The notes under the pieces: generated by a model
Told to the model about the DNA's origin: nothing
Seen by the model: only the letters and a program-made list of their open reading frames with translations
Database searches by the model: none
Origin: Candidatus Heimdallarchaeota archaeon
GTDB taxonomy: Archaea; Asgardarchaeota; Heimdallarchaeia; JABLTI01
Direction of reading: 5' to 3'
Assembly: GCA_019058275.1 (NCBI GenBank)
Contig: JAHLVW010000108.1
Location: 20,919 to 84,918, forward strand
DNA: 64,000 bases
Shown: piece after piece, positions 28,114 to 37,961 of the stretch
Position numbering within the stretch: position 1 is the stretch's first letter
Layout: every line of letters begins with the position of its first letter
Position numbers and translations under genes: made by a program

Positions 28114-28659
28114 TTAATTTATTGTATCGATAGCACTTCTAAAATTGTGAATAACAGTAGCAAGTTCCAAATAGAATTTTTCATCCTCTGGACGATTACC
28201 ACTTCTAATAATACTTATTATTGGACCAAAAACCCTATCTAAAAAAGATGGTTCAGGAATAACCATTCGTAACCAAGTATTAATATCATAAAGAAATTCA
28301 ACTGCATTTTCATTTGGCACTTCTTGAAAAAGTAATTCTTTATCTTGAAGTAAATTTTCTAACTCACTTTCACTCAAACCTTTTCTTAACATAAGATAAT
28401 CTAGCATATCTCTATGTACAGACCTGCAAATACTGTTATTTGTAATTGATAGTAGTTCCCCTCTTCTGCTAAAATGCTGAAAAGACAAGCTCACTCGAGG
28501 GATAATTTTATAGTAGGAAATACGAGACCATTTTTTATGACTTCTTGTTTGTTTACCCAATTCACGGAAGATGATGATGAATATGAATATAATACTAATG
28601 AAGAAAATGATTAGCCAACTTTCTTGCATGAAATGTTCCAATCCACTAGCTATCCTCAT
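28114..28659 (-). CDS. Membrane-anchored protein in the MoxR cluster
   Basis: About 181 residues from ATG 28659 (AAAGGAG upstream), overlapping the end of the DUF4129 gene by 14 bases, so the two are translationally coupled. One N-terminal membrane helix (about 13-35) is followed by a helical cytoplasmic domain. No family is recognised. It is convergent with the preceding membrane-protein gene. Confidence 0.6.
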   Translation of the reverse strand: MRIASGLEHFMQESWLIIFFISIIFIFIIIFRELGKQTRSHKKWSRISYYKIIPRVSLSFQHFSRRGELLSITNNSICRSVHRDMLDYLMLRKGLSESELENLLQDKELLFQEVPNENAVEFLYDINTWLRMVIPEPSFLDRVFGPIISIIRSGNRPEDEKFYLELATVIHNFRSAIDTIN

Positions 28660-30211
28660 CAACTCCTTTCTTTGGTTTTTTCTTTTCTGTAGCCTCATCA
28701 TCGATCAATTTATCTTCAATAATGTAGTCGCTAGGTTTCTTATCCTCAGGCAAAGTAGTTTTTCTGATATTAGTTGTAATGGAATCAAGATAGATTTCAG
28801 CTTTATCAGAATTTTTAGCTGAAATTTCATGCTCGCTATATCGAGCTTCTTCATATAAATCTGTTAAATCTTCCAGTGATTCATCTGGTAAATCAAATTT
28901 CTCTTTCGTTGATTTTTCAAAGTCCCCAGGAGTCATATTTCGTTCAGATTTAGCTCCATGATCAATTAAATCGTATGATGCTTTATGATAAGCCCGTATT
29001 ACTCTTTTACGATGATCTGTTGCAGTTGCTGTTGGTAACCACCGCTTATCACTATCTAAAATTTGTTCATGAAATTCATCCCCACGTTTTCTAAAGAAAT
29101 CAATTCCAACAAAAACTACAGCTACGATGATAAATACGCCTGATATTACTAGCAAAACTGTTGAGATGACTGGTTTATTAAGTCCAGTAAACCCGCCACC
29201 AGTATCTGGACTTGATGTAGGGAGAGGTCCAGTCTGATTACCAGTTGGTGAGATTGATGTTTGATTATCAGTAGTAGGATCAGGAGATGTTGTATTTGTA
29301 GGAGTAGTTGTAGGTTCAATTTTTGGAGTTAATTCGCGCAAGAAATTAACCAGATAACCATAGCCAAAACCAATTATAACTGCTAAAACCAATGGTACGA
29401 TAAACCTAGTCCAACTTCCTTCTGAGAAAACTAATCTGAAAAGGTAGAAGAGAAGAACTAAACCTAAAGTAGCAAAAGGCATATACAAAGCAATTCGTGT
29501 GAAAATATTATTTGAGTCCGATCGAGGTAAACCAGTAAAATAATCACTCCACCCATTTGAACCAACGTAATCTGAAACATGAACCCAATCTAATTGATGT
29601 AAATTATACCAGTACAAAACCAGTGCATCAGATGTTGTAAATTCACTATCAAAAGCTCTCAGTTTAAATTCATCGTTAATAAAAACGCTAAAGGTATTAT
29701 TTGTTGCACGAACAACTTTCACTTTGTAATTTGTTATCGCCTCGGGTTTAAAGAATGTTGAATTTAGAGTTACCTCTGAACCAGCTCCATTAATCTTTAC
29801 TAATGCTAGATCCTCTCCAATTTCAAATACAAGTTTGTAACCTTTTGTTGGTATATAGTAGTAATCTTCATCTTGTTCTAATGAAACAAAAATGATTGAT
29901 GCTGAACCAGAACCATAATATCTCAAATCCCATTCCCATTCACCATATGCAACACCGCTTTCATGATAAGCCCAATTAAGATCCGGTGATCTTGCAACAT
30001 ATCTACCTTCCTCTCCTATAAAATTCCCTTGTGTAACATGCCAATCACTGGTATCAGAATCGAAAAGGTATTTGGTAGAAAAAGCAACAGTAACAACTGA
30101 GATTGTTAAGAAGAATGCAACTATTAGGAATTTCTTATCTATTTTGAATCCTGAGCTAGAAGTTTTTTCTCCTTGTTTCTTATGACCCTCTTCCATGGTT
30201 TCTTCAGACAT
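28646..30211 (-). CDS. DUF4129 domain membrane protein
   Basis: 521 residues. A polar leader and a membrane helix (about 27-48) precede an extracellular beta-sandwich-like domain (about 55-210) rich in Asn-x-Ser/Thr. Then come two membrane helices, a Thr/Pro/Ser-rich linker (about 295-335), another helix, and a C-terminal cytoplasmic DUF4129 domain (V-I-R-A-Y-H ... M-T-P-G-D-F-E ... E-A-R-Y-S). DUF4129 is typical of MoxR/DUF58/transglutaminase clusters; here the transglutaminase itself is missing. Confidence 0.8.
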   Translation of the reverse strand: MSEETMEEGHKKQGEKTSSSGFKIDKKFLIVAFFLTISVVTVAFSTKYLFDSDTSDWHVTQGNFIGEEGRYVARSPDLNWAYHESGVAYGEWEWDLRYYGSGSASIIFVSLEQDEDYYYIPTKGYKLVFEIGEDLALVKINGAGSEVTLNSTFFKPEAITNYKVKVVRATNNTFSVFINDEFKLRAFDSEFTTSDALVLYWYNLHQLDWVHVSDYVGSNGWSDYFTGLPRSDSNNIFTRIALYMPFATLGLVLLFYLFRLVFSEGSWTRFIVPLVLAVIIGFGYGYLVNFLRELTPKIEPTTTPTNTTSPDPTTDNQTSISPTGNQTGPLPTSSPDTGGGFTGLNKPVISTVLLVISGVFIIVAVVFVGIDFFRKRGDEFHEQILDSDKRWLPTATATDHRKRVIRAYHKASYDLIDHGAKSERNMTPGDFEKSTKEKFDLPDESLEDLTDLYEEARYSEHEISAKNSDKAEIYLDSITTNIRKTTLPEDKKPSDYIIEDKLIDDEATEKKKPKKGVDEDS

Positions 30212-30285
30212 TACTTAAGCACCAATAAATTCTCATGATACTATGTGTGAACATAGTATATTTATTCTTTTGAATAGTTTGAAAA

Positions 30286-30729
30286 TTAAAAAAGTGGATA
30301 AAGTGATGCTAAGAGAACTATTGGATTGTAACTTGTGGAAGAGGTCATTTCAAAAATGAATGTGTTATCTGAAATTCTTTTCATTTTAGCGATTTTATTC
30401 TTTTTATACAAGATATAGTGATGGGAGGATTTTGAGAAGCACTTTAATTCATCAATAGTATCTTCAACTGATTTCCAAGTTAGCATATTTGTAGATTTTA
30501 TTTGTGAAAGTGTTGATTTAAGGGCTATATTGTCAGCTGATAATTTGTAATTTACGACATTCTCTAACTCTCTTACTGTTATTTGAGCTTGAGTGTTTTC
30601 AAAAAGAAAAATGGCAGAATTATTTAGCATAGGTTTAATTTTACCTGCCTTTTTGTAGCTGCCATTATCTTCTTTGGATAGTAACCATTGGTCACCAATT
30701 GAAGTTATTTTTATTTTCACAGGTATCAC
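30286..30729 (-). CDS. Protein of unknown function (147 aa)
   Basis: A basic 147-residue protein starting at GTG 30729. The N-terminal half is beta-rich, and the C-terminal half has Lys-rich and Ser/Thr stretches ending in a hydrophobic segment. No family is recognised. It follows the DUF4139 gene by about 40 bases and may share its transcript. Confidence 0.45.
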   Translation of the reverse strand: MIPVKIKITSIGDQWLLSKEDNGSYKKAGKIKPMLNNSAIFLFENTQAQITVRELENVVNYKLSADNIALKSTLSQIKSTNMLTWKSVEDTIDELKCFSKSSHHYILYKKNKIAKMKRISDNTFIFEMTSSTSYNPIVLLASLYPLF

Positions 30730-30766
30730 GGCAATGGTGGGTTGATATCAAAATCTTTTTCCCATT

Positions 30767-32314
30767 CTACTTCATATTTGTAATAATTTTCTTCTCAGCA
30801 TCTGGTCTTACTTTTAGTTCCCAGGTGTAAATACCTAGTGTATCACTGACCGGTTCTACATTTGCAGTGAAACCCTTCACCTTGATTCTTTCTGATCTGG
30901 AGTAAGGAATTACATCCTTAATTGTTATTTGAGATGGTTCCTTTCGATAATTGCTTAAAACAAGCTCATACTCATAAGAGACAGCTCTCTTTCCTTTCAC
31001 TAAGCCAGCTTTCTCTTTTACTCGCTCTAAGAGTTTCTTCTTAGCAGTAATCTTCAGTTCTTCCCTTGCACCAAGCTTGAATTCCTCTCGAGGAGCTATT
31101 CTATTAATGTAGGTTTCACCTATAAATTCTCCATCTGCATATATTTTGGCATTTCCTCCAAGGATGACTGCATCACCATTTATGATTTTATCTTGAGCAA
31201 TTACACCAAGAGCATCAGATGCAGCCCAATAGAATTCTTTTTCAGATTTCAATTCATGGGTTGTTAGAGTAACTGGATGATTATTGCCATCAGAAGGAAT
31301 AGTCCATTTTCCTGATATCTCAAAGCTTTGGACACCAGATGGACTTTCTACGAGTTCTGCAGTAGGTTCAACCATAGGTTCCATACCATAATCAGCCAAT
31401 TCCATAGCTTCTTCTTTTTCTTGTAAAGCCATAGGAGCCATTTTCTTCGCTTTCAGGGATCTTCGTGGTGCAGGAGGTGGCCTATAAGGATCATAAATAT
31501 CTATGTAATATGGAGTGGGGTCTATGGCTCTAAGTGGTTTGAACACTGCAGTTGAAATTTCAAGTGAAACTTTAATCCAGTCTTCAAGAGTTCTATTTAC
31601 TATTTGAGCCATGCCCTTCAAAATAGCTTTATCAGTTTTAAGATCTACATCATAGCTAGGTTCCCAGCTAACACCAGTAGTTTGATATGAAAGTTCAAAA
31701 ATAAAAGGACCTGCTTGACTAACTTCTACAGCAATAGCAATTTCATATGTTTGTTCAACATGAGATTGATTGCGATACTCATTAATTTTGGCTTGCAAAG
31801 TGTTCAGTTTCTTTGTTACTTCTTCAATATCATTCTTGAGTTTCTGCACCCTTTTCATATACTCATCATTTCTTTTTGTTTCAAAAACAATAAACTCAGA
31901 AAGTGTTGCTAGTTGTGTTTCACCAGAAGCTAACCACTGTGGATATTCTTCTGAGAATCTCGAACTTAATACTTTCATTCGTTCGTTTTGATGGGTGGTA
32001 AATTCCAGTTGCTTTTGCAAGGATTGAAGATTTTTTTGTAATTTCTCTTCGTCTTGTAAGAGTTTGTTTAATACCTCGTGGGAAACTTCTTCTTGATAAA
32101 CAGTTTCTATATCAATTGCTCCTAACGAGCCTTTACCTTTCCCTGAAATCCTTACACTATCTTTGTACAGGTTTTTGGTTAAACCAGTAACACTTACTTG
32201 TTGAAATCCTTTTTTCAATTCAACTTTACCTGAGCGGAAAACTCTTGCTCCATCCAAGTAGACAACAACTCTATCAATTGTTGTTTTTAAAACAGTATAA
32301 TTTTTTTCAGTCAT
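30767..32314 (-). CDS. DUF4139 (mucoidy-inhibitor-like) protein
   Basis: 515 residues. An N-terminal DUF4140-like strand region (V-V-V-Y-L-D-G-A-R-V, then G-x-x-x-V-x-V-x-G-L) is followed by a coiled coil at about 85-180 and a C-terminal DUF4139 beta-domain (Y-Q-T-T-G-V-S-W-E-P-S-Y-D). A Pro/Met/Glu-rich insert lies at about 265-320. Family members are widespread and of unclear function. No signal peptide is seen. Confidence 0.8.
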   Translation of the reverse strand: MTEKNYTVLKTTIDRVVVYLDGARVFRSGKVELKKGFQQVSVTGLTKNLYKDSVRISGKGKGSLGAIDIETVYQEEVSHEVLNKLLQDEEKLQKNLQSLQKQLEFTTHQNERMKVLSSRFSEEYPQWLASGETQLATLSEFIVFETKRNDEYMKRVQKLKNDIEEVTKKLNTLQAKINEYRNQSHVEQTYEIAIAVEVSQAGPFIFELSYQTTGVSWEPSYDVDLKTDKAILKGMAQIVNRTLEDWIKVSLEISTAVFKPLRAIDPTPYYIDIYDPYRPPPAPRRSLKAKKMAPMALQEKEEAMELADYGMEPMVEPTAELVESPSGVQSFEISGKWTIPSDGNNHPVTLTTHELKSEKEFYWAASDALGVIAQDKIINGDAVILGGNAKIYADGEFIGETYINRIAPREEFKLGAREELKITAKKKLLERVKEKAGLVKGKRAVSYEYELVLSNYRKEPSQITIKDVIPYSRSERIKVKGFTANVEPVSDTLGIYTWELKVRPDAEKKIITNMK

Positions 32315-32471
32315 GAAATATCCCTTCTAATTTGATGTCTCAGCTAATACGCTTTCGGTCAAAAAACCTTTCGAAATAAGAATTCAAGTATAAGAAAAGT
32401 TTTAACTTTCAACAATAGGTTAATATAACCTATTTATTTATGCTAATCAGCATACAATTGTTGGTGTTAAG

Positions 32472-32942
32472 ATGGGAAATTTCATTGAGAAAAACTATCA
32501 GATACTATCAATAGCAGGATTCATAGTGATAGTTCTGGTAATTACAGGGGGACTAATCTTTGGTCCTTTTAATGAAATTCTACCTGAAACTTTGCGTGAG
32601 AAACTAGGTTATCCAGCAGAACATCCAAATTTGGAAACAGAAATTAACGTACAGTTAATTGTAGATTTTAATGGATTTCATGAAAACATCAATGAAACGA
32701 TTCTGTTTGGAATTAATCAAACAGCTACAGCTTACTCCATTTTAACTGTTGCAAATTTAACTGTAAAAGTAAGGGAATACAATAACGGGTATTATGTTGA
32801 AGCCATTGAAGGAATTGAAGAAAATTCCAATTATTCTTGGTTTTACAAAGTGGATGGGGAAGCTGGAGCTATTGCTTCAAACAGATATGATTTGCGTGCA
32901 AATAACACCACATTTGTTCAATGGATGTATCAAAGCTATTGA
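32472..32942 (+). CDS. DUF4430 (transcobalamin-like) membrane-anchored protein
   Basis: 156 residues. One N-terminal membrane helix (about 10-32) anchors an outward DUF4430 domain: T-A-Y-S-I-L-T-V-A, then N-G-Y-Y-V-E-A-I-E-G-I and S-W-F-Y-K-V-D-G-E. This domain resembles the C-terminal domain of transcobalamin. With the ECF-S gene two genes downstream, a role in cobalamin or related vitamin capture is likely but inferred. Confidence 0.72.
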   Translation: MGNFIEKNYQILSIAGFIVIVLVITGGLIFGPFNEILPETLREKLGYPAEHPNLETEINVQLIVDFNGFHENINETILFGINQTATAYSILTVANLTVKVREYNNGYYVEAIEGIEENSNYSWFYKVDGEAGAIASNRYDLRANNTTFVQWMYQSY

Positions 32943-32960
32943 AAAGAAGGATTGGAAGAC

Positions 32961-33683
32961 ATGTATAAATTGAAAAGAAAAACGATTATTGGAATATTAA
33001 CTCTAATCATTAGTGGTTCACTGTTTAGTTCTTTTATGGTGAATAATAACGTATCAGCTAGTTTTCCAGGTGATTTCTATCATGGAGAGAATTTCACGTG
33101 GAGTATTGATAACATTTCTGAAGGTGTGAATGTTTGGTATAATTTTACTAGTTATGATGATATTGCTAATTGGAATGCTACAACTAATGGCTTAATAACA
33201 TATGAAGTAACAAATTCTAAAATAATCAATGAAGAAGAGTATTTAGTAGGAAACTTAAATATTGGAAATTTATCACTTGTCACAGATAATAGAGATATTG
33301 GTATTAATTTAGCATTATCAGTTTATCCATGGTATGGTGGTTTAATATCATTAGAAGATGATTGGGATGGATTAGCTACTCTCATAAATACTATTGGTAC
33401 ATCTTCAATCTATACTGTTGAAGATGTAATTTTAGATCCACATATTGAAGCAAAGAAAATTACTTACAATGATGGTTTCCAACAAAGCGAGTTAGTTTAT
33501 GAGAATAATACTGGTATTTTGATGTCCACAAATACATCAGCAGGAAACTTTTGGTTACAAATGCATTTAACTCAATCATCAATTCCAATTCCCTCAGAAA
33601 CACAAAGCTTTCCTGTTTATTCAGCAATTATTATCTCGAGCATCTCATTTATCCTTGTCATACATCGACAAAAGAAAAAATAG
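32961..33683 (+). CDS. Secreted/anchored beta-rich protein between DUF4430 and ECF-S genes
   Basis: About 240 residues from ATG 32961 (AAGGA upstream). An N-terminal signal or anchor helix (about 8-30) precedes a long extracellular beta-rich domain with many Asn-x-Ser/Thr sites, and a C-terminal membrane helix ends in H-R-Q-K-K-K. No family is recognised. It lies 18 bases after the DUF4430 gene, pointing to one transport operon. Confidence 0.55.
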   Translation: MYKLKRKTIIGILTLIISGSLFSSFMVNNNVSASFPGDFYHGENFTWSIDNISEGVNVWYNFTSYDDIANWNATTNGLITYEVTNSKIINEEEYLVGNLNIGNLSLVTDNRDIGINLALSVYPWYGGLISLEDDWDGLATLINTIGTSSIYTVEDVILDPHIEAKKITYNDGFQQSELVYENNTGILMSTNTSAGNFWLQMHLTQSSIPIPSETQSFPVYSAIIISSISFILVIHRQKKK

Positions 33684-33711
33684 TACCATCAAACAAATAG
33701 GAAGACTGCAA

Positions 33712-34386
33712 GTGAAAAGTAATTCAAGTCTTAGTGAAAAGCAATCTTCAGAACCTATTGCTAATGATGTTGCAGTTGAAACTAAAATACAAGAAGCAGA
33801 TGATTTACCTTTCACAGAATTAAGACTTGATGAATATACGCCAAAAAAAGCAACTCTAAAAGTTGCCTTACTAGCAATCTTTACAGCACTGGGTCCAGCA
33901 TTATCCATTTCCTTTATTTGGTTTCCTTATTTTGAATTAATGACATTAACAATTTTCATTGCTGGAATAGTACTTGGTTTCCTTTATGGTTCAGCTGTTG
34001 CATTGCTTTCAGCAACATTATATGAAATAATATCAATGGTTGCTATTGGTCCAGGATTCGTTGTTTTTCCATTCAAATTGATTGTTTACCTTTTGATCGC
34101 TTTAATTGGAGCATTCATCGGGAAAACAACGCCTACTAAAACAACTTACTTCTGGAGATTCTTTTTAGGAGTTACTGGAGGACTTCTAACTGTTCTTTAT
34201 GATTTGGTAGTTAATATTGGAATGGTGCTTTTTTTGGAACTAACATTTACAAGCTACTTTATTGTCTTATTAACAGGATTGCCTGTAACAGCTGCTAAAG
34301 TCGGAGTGAATATAACACTATTTGCTTTCATCCCAGACATCCTGAATAGAGCTTTGTCTCCTTTGTTGCTTCGAGTAGAAGGATAA
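33712..34386 (+). CDS. ECF transporter S component, vitamin uptake
   Basis: About 224 residues; a polar N-terminus then about six membrane helices in the ECF-S pattern (A-L-G-P-A-L-S, then I-V-L-G-F-L-Y-G-S-A-V-A, and a later G-x-x-G-G-L-L-T-V-L-Y-D). S components bind the vitamin and dock to a shared EcfT-A-A' module, which is not encoded here. GTG 33712 has AGGAAG upstream; the frame also extends to a TTG at 33655 inside the previous gene. DUF4430 nearby suggests a cobalamin-type substrate. Confidence 0.7.
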   Translation: MKSNSSLSEKQSSEPIANDVAVETKIQEADDLPFTELRLDEYTPKKATLKVALLAIFTALGPALSISFIWFPYFELMTLTIFIAGIVLGFLYGSAVALLSATLYEIISMVAIGPGFVVFPFKLIVYLLIALIGAFIGKTTPTKTTYFWRFFLGVTGGLLTVLYDLVVNIGMVLFLELTFTSYFIVLLTGLPVTAAKVGVNITLFAFIPDILNRALSPLLLRVEG

Positions 34387-34700
34387 GATTTGAGTTCCAA
34401 CATTTTTTGATTGATGATTGTTTGCTGATCCAAATACGAATCTGAATTTTTGAAAGCAAGAAGATAAAATAATACAATGTATAGTAGAAAATTACTCAAA
34501 AAAGCAATCCAATGATAAAAAAGGAAAGAATGAAAACTATTTTAAAGTTAAATTAGATATTTAGTTAATACTTAAAAATAGAAAACTTATCTTGATTATT
34601 GCTTTAAAGGCAATTTTCAAATATTAATTAAAACAATAACAATTGTTTAATATTTATAGATAAAGAAAATAATGGCGGAATTTGTTTCGGAGACAGAAAA
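34387..34700. other. AT-rich intergenic region before the peptide ABC ATPase
   Basis: 313 bases with no ORF of note. TATTTATAGATAA near 34650-34662 is a plausible TATA element for the downstream gene, and TTTCGGAGACAG contains its ribosome-binding site. Confidence 0.4.
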
Positions 34701-35858
34701 ATGAGCGATTTATCATTTGAAGAAGAGATGCGCCCTCCAGAAGAAGAAGGCATTTTACTTGATGTCCGTGGCATCAGAACTTATTTCTTTACAGAAGAAG
34801 GCATTGTAAAAGCACTTGAGAATGTCGGTTATAAAGTATATGAATCAAAAACACTTGGTATTGTAGGCGAATCTGGTTGTGGTAAATCAGTCAGTGCCCT
34901 TTCCGTTATGGGTATTGTACCCGACCCCCCTGGAAAAATTATTGAAGGTGAAGTTTGGTTCAGAGGAGAAGATTTGAGAAAGAAATCAGATGCTGAAATG
35001 AGAACCATTCGTGGTAACAAAATAGCTATGATTTTCCAAGATCCTATGACCTCTCTTAATCCCGTTCTCACAGTAGGAGATCAAATCATGGAAGCTATTA
35101 GACTACACCAAGAAGTAGATCTTCAAACTGCAAGAGAAAATTCTATCAAGATTATGGACCTGGTAGGTATCCCGAGTGCTGCTGATAGAATTGATGATTA
35201 TCCATTTATGTTCTCTGGAGGTATGAGGCAAAGAGTTATGATTGCTATGGCTCTCTCATGCAACCCAGAATTACTTATTGCTGATGAACCAACAACTGCT
35301 TTGGATGTAACTATTCAAGCACAAATTTTGAACATTTTCAAAGCTATTCGTAATGAGTTTAACATGTCAATCATGCTTATTACTCACGATCTTGGTGTTA
35401 TTGCAGAACTTTGCGATTACACGACAGTTATGTATGCAGGATACATTGTTGAATACGCTACTACTATTGAGTTATATAAGAATCCAATGCATCCTTACAC
35501 TATTGCCCTACTTGGAGCAATTCCAAAACCAGAAACACGAAAGGATGATGACTTAACAATCATTCCTGGATCTATTCCAAACCTAATAGAGCCACCTGCA
35601 GGATGTCGTTTCCATCCAAGGTGTACACATACAATGGAACAATGTAAAACAGATATTCCACTGATAAGGCAAGTTGCCCCACATCATACTGTCAGATGTC
35701 ACCTCTTCAATAAATATCCAGTTGCTGAGGTAGAAGAGTACACTGCTAAACTGCGCGAGATCTATCATGAAGACCAATTACAAGCAATCGAAGATAGAAA
35801 ATTCGATAATCGTATGAGAAAGCTCATTAATCGCTTTAAAAGAGAAAAGCAAGAATGA
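34701..35858 (+). CDS. oppD: Oligopeptide/dipeptide ABC transporter ATP-binding protein
   Basis: 385 residues. Walker [10 protein letters not shown]-loop, signature F-S-G-G-M-R-Q-R, Walker [13 protein letters not shown] and H-loop T-H-D are all intact. The C-terminal OppD/DppD domain carries the Cys-rich F-H-P-R-C-T-H-x-x-x-x-C segment. About 30 extra residues precede the ATPase core. Permease and binding-protein genes are not in this window, so it is either isolated or at an operon edge. Confidence 0.9.
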   Translation: MSDLSFEEEMRPPEEEGILLDVRGIRTYFFTEEGIVKALENVGYKVYESKTLGIVGESGCGKSVSALSVMGIVPDPPGKIIEGEVWFRGEDLRKKSDAEMRTIRGNKIAMIFQDPMTSLNPVLTVGDQIMEAIRLHQEVDLQTARENSIKIMDLVGIPSAADRIDDYPFMFSGGMRQRVMIAMALSCNPELLIADEPTTALDVTIQAQILNIFKAIRNEFNMSIMLITHDLGVIAELCDYTTVMYAGYIVEYATTIELYKNPMHPYTIALLGAIPKPETRKDDDLTIIPGSIPNLIEPPAGCRFHPRCTHTMEQCKTDIPLIRQVAPHHTVRCHLFNKYPVAEVEEYTAKLREIYHEDQLQAIEDRKFDNRMRKLINRFKREKQE

Positions 35859-36009
35859 AAATGATAGTAAGCTAATTTTTTAGCTCATCATTTTCCTTTA
35901 TTCCGCCTTAAAATTCTTTATTAAAAACAGCTGGTTTTATGCGAAAAAGTTAATTGCTACTTATGTCATACTATTTGAAAACGTAAATTAGAAATAATCT
36001 AAAAAGAAG

Positions 36010-36219
36010 ATGGTTAAAAACATGGTTAAAATACCTCGGGTGAATCGCTATGAGTGTGCTGGATGTTCACTATGCGTTATTGCATTACCTGAAGTATTTA
36101 GGTTAACACCAGATGGTTTTTCCGAAGTTTATGCTCCAAATAGCGCAAACAATGATGAGGTTCAGAAGGTTATTGATGACTGTCCTGTTAATTGCGTTCA
36201 TTGGTTTGATAAAAATTAA
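36010..36219 (+). CDS. Ferredoxin, single [4Fe-4S]
   Basis: 69 residues. The cluster ligands are C-A-G-C-S-L-C (17-23) and the later C-P in D-D-C-P-V-N-C, with the usual P-E-V-F-R segment between. This layout fits monocluster ferredoxins of the archaeal/Thermotoga type. Starts at ATG 36010 and 36022 are both possible. Redox partner unknown. Confidence 0.85.
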   Translation: MVKNMVKIPRVNRYECAGCSLCVIALPEVFRLTPDGFSEVYAPNSANNDEVQKVIDDCPVNCVHWFDKN

Positions 36220-36290
36220 GTAGCTTAATTTGACTTTTTATACAGCAAAATATCAAAGTTATTTTTATAAGAAAAAGAAATGAAAGGATA

Positions 36291-36581
36291 TTACCCAGTT
36301 CTTAAGATTATATGATAGCCAAATTTGGTTTTTACAAGACCAGATAATTTACCCTTTTCTAAAGCAAAAGCAGCTTTTTCGAATTCTTTAACCATCTGTC
36401 CACGACCAAATTCACCTAAATTTCCACCTTTTTTCTTTGAAGGGCAAATGGAATTTTCTCTAGCTAATTTCGAAAAGAGGTTAGGTAATTGTTTTGGGTT
36501 TGTGGACTTTAGCTGATTTAACAGTTCTTCAGCCTTAGAGTGCTTTTCTACTAGTATATGTGAGGTTTTTATTTTACTCAT
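36291..36581 (-). CDS. Parvulin-type peptidyl-prolyl isomerase
   Basis: 96 residues, a stand-alone parvulin domain: S-H-I-L-V near the start, then G-G-N-L-G-E-F-G-R-G-Q-M, E-F-E-K-A-A-F-A-L, and the C-terminal F-G-Y-H-I-I. Catalyses cis-trans isomerisation of prolyl bonds. ATG 36581 (M-S-K-I-K-T-S) is preferred over 36590. Confidence 0.9.
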   Translation of the reverse strand: MSKIKTSHILVEKHSKAEELLNQLKSTNPKQLPNLFSKLARENSICPSKKKGGNLGEFGRGQMVKEFEKAAFALEKGKLSGLVKTKFGYHIILRTG

Positions 36582-36769
36582 AACTATCAATCCAATGATT
36601 TGTTTTGAGATAAAAAATCTCTAGTTTACATCTGTTACTCAGAAAGAATTGCTTTAATAATCTATTCGTAAATTTCTGTAATTTACGAAAGTAAGGAAAA
36701 CACTAATTATTCTAAATTTTCTGTGTTAGCTAACCTCAAAATTCATTTGTGGAGATAGCTAGCTAGTAG

Positions 36770-37804
36770 ATGATGAAGATGAAACCCGAATTTGTTGAGA
36801 TAGCCCATGGTGCTGGTGGTACCAAAATGGACGAGCTTCTCGAAATAGTGATGAAGAATATAACATTGCGAAACATTGGCAATGGTATAGGGCTAGATGA
36901 AAAAGATGATGGAGCAACAATAGAAATTGGCAAAAAGCGTATAGTTACTTCTATTGATGGACATACAGTACATCCAATTTTCTTCCCTGGAGGAGATCTC
37001 GGACAATTAGCGATAACAGGTACAATAAATGATATTAGCGTTATGGGAGGCAAACCTTTAGCTATTTTATCCAGTATAATTATTGAAGAAGGATTTCCAA
37101 TTGATAATTTAATAAAAATTGTTGATTCTATTGCTGTTACAGCTGAAGAAAATAACGTGGCTATCATTGCAGGTGATACTAAGGTGATGCCTAGAGGAAC
37201 TTTGGATCAAATGATTGTTGTAACTGCGGGTATAGGCATTATCGAATCTGAGGAATTGGATATTCGAGATTCAAACCTAAAACCGGGTCATAAGATTATT
37301 ATTTCTGGAACCGTTGGTGATCATGGCATTGCGTTAATGGCAGGAAGAGAAGGAATTTCTTTTGAAACAGAACTTGTCTCAGATGTCGCTTCAGTTCATG
37401 ATATAGTTAATGCAGCATTACAAGTAGGAGGTATAGTTGCAATGAAAGATCCTACTCGTGGTGGTTTAGCATCAGCTTTAAATGAATTTGCTGAAAAGTC
37501 CAACGTTAGTCTATGGTTAGAAGATGAGAAAATACCAATCGATCCAGCAGTAAATGCTGCAAGTGAAATGTTAGGGTTAGAACCTCTTGGAGTAACTTGT
37601 GAAGGAAGAGTCCTTTTTGGTGTAGAAAATGATAAAGCTCAAGAGGTATTAAAGGCTATTAAAAAGCTACCAAATGGTAAAAACGCTGAAATAATAGGAG
37701 AGGTAAAAGCTGATAGACCTGGATATGTTCTATCAAAGACCATTGTTGGCGGACATAGAATTATTGAGAAACCATTTGGAGAACAAATACCAAGAGTGTG
37801 TTAA
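36770..37804 (+). CDS. hypE: Hydrogenase maturation protein HypE
   Basis: 344 residues. The N-terminal A-H-G-A-G-G motif, ATP site segments (G-D-L-G, A-G-D-T-K-V) and the C-terminal P-R-V-C are diagnostic. HypE dehydrates the carbamoyl group on its terminal Cys to a thiocyanate that becomes the CN ligands of NiFe hydrogenase. It implies a NiFe hydrogenase elsewhere in the genome. Other hyp genes are not adjacent. Confidence 0.95.
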   Translation: MMKMKPEFVEIAHGAGGTKMDELLEIVMKNITLRNIGNGIGLDEKDDGATIEIGKKRIVTSIDGHTVHPIFFPGGDLGQLAITGTINDISVMGGKPLAILSSIIIEEGFPIDNLIKIVDSIAVTAEENNVAIIAGDTKVMPRGTLDQMIVVTAGIGIIESEELDIRDSNLKPGHKIIISGTVGDHGIALMAGREGISFETELVSDVASVHDIVNAALQVGGIVAMKDPTRGGLASALNEFAEKSNVSLWLEDEKIPIDPAVNAASEMLGLEPLGVTCEGRVLFGVENDKAQEVLKAIKKLPNGKNAEIIGEVKADRPGYVLSKTIVGGHRIIEKPFGEQIPRVC

Positions 37805-37961
37805 AACTAAGATTTTAGGATTAGATTAATAGAAGAGACAAATCCTAAATATAGTAGAGAGAAAAGATAATCATAAAAAGTCTTTTTAATACACATATTA
37901 TTGATTAATGTTAATAACCAAAGCAATCTAATGTTCAAATTATACAATAGGAGGAAGCAAT

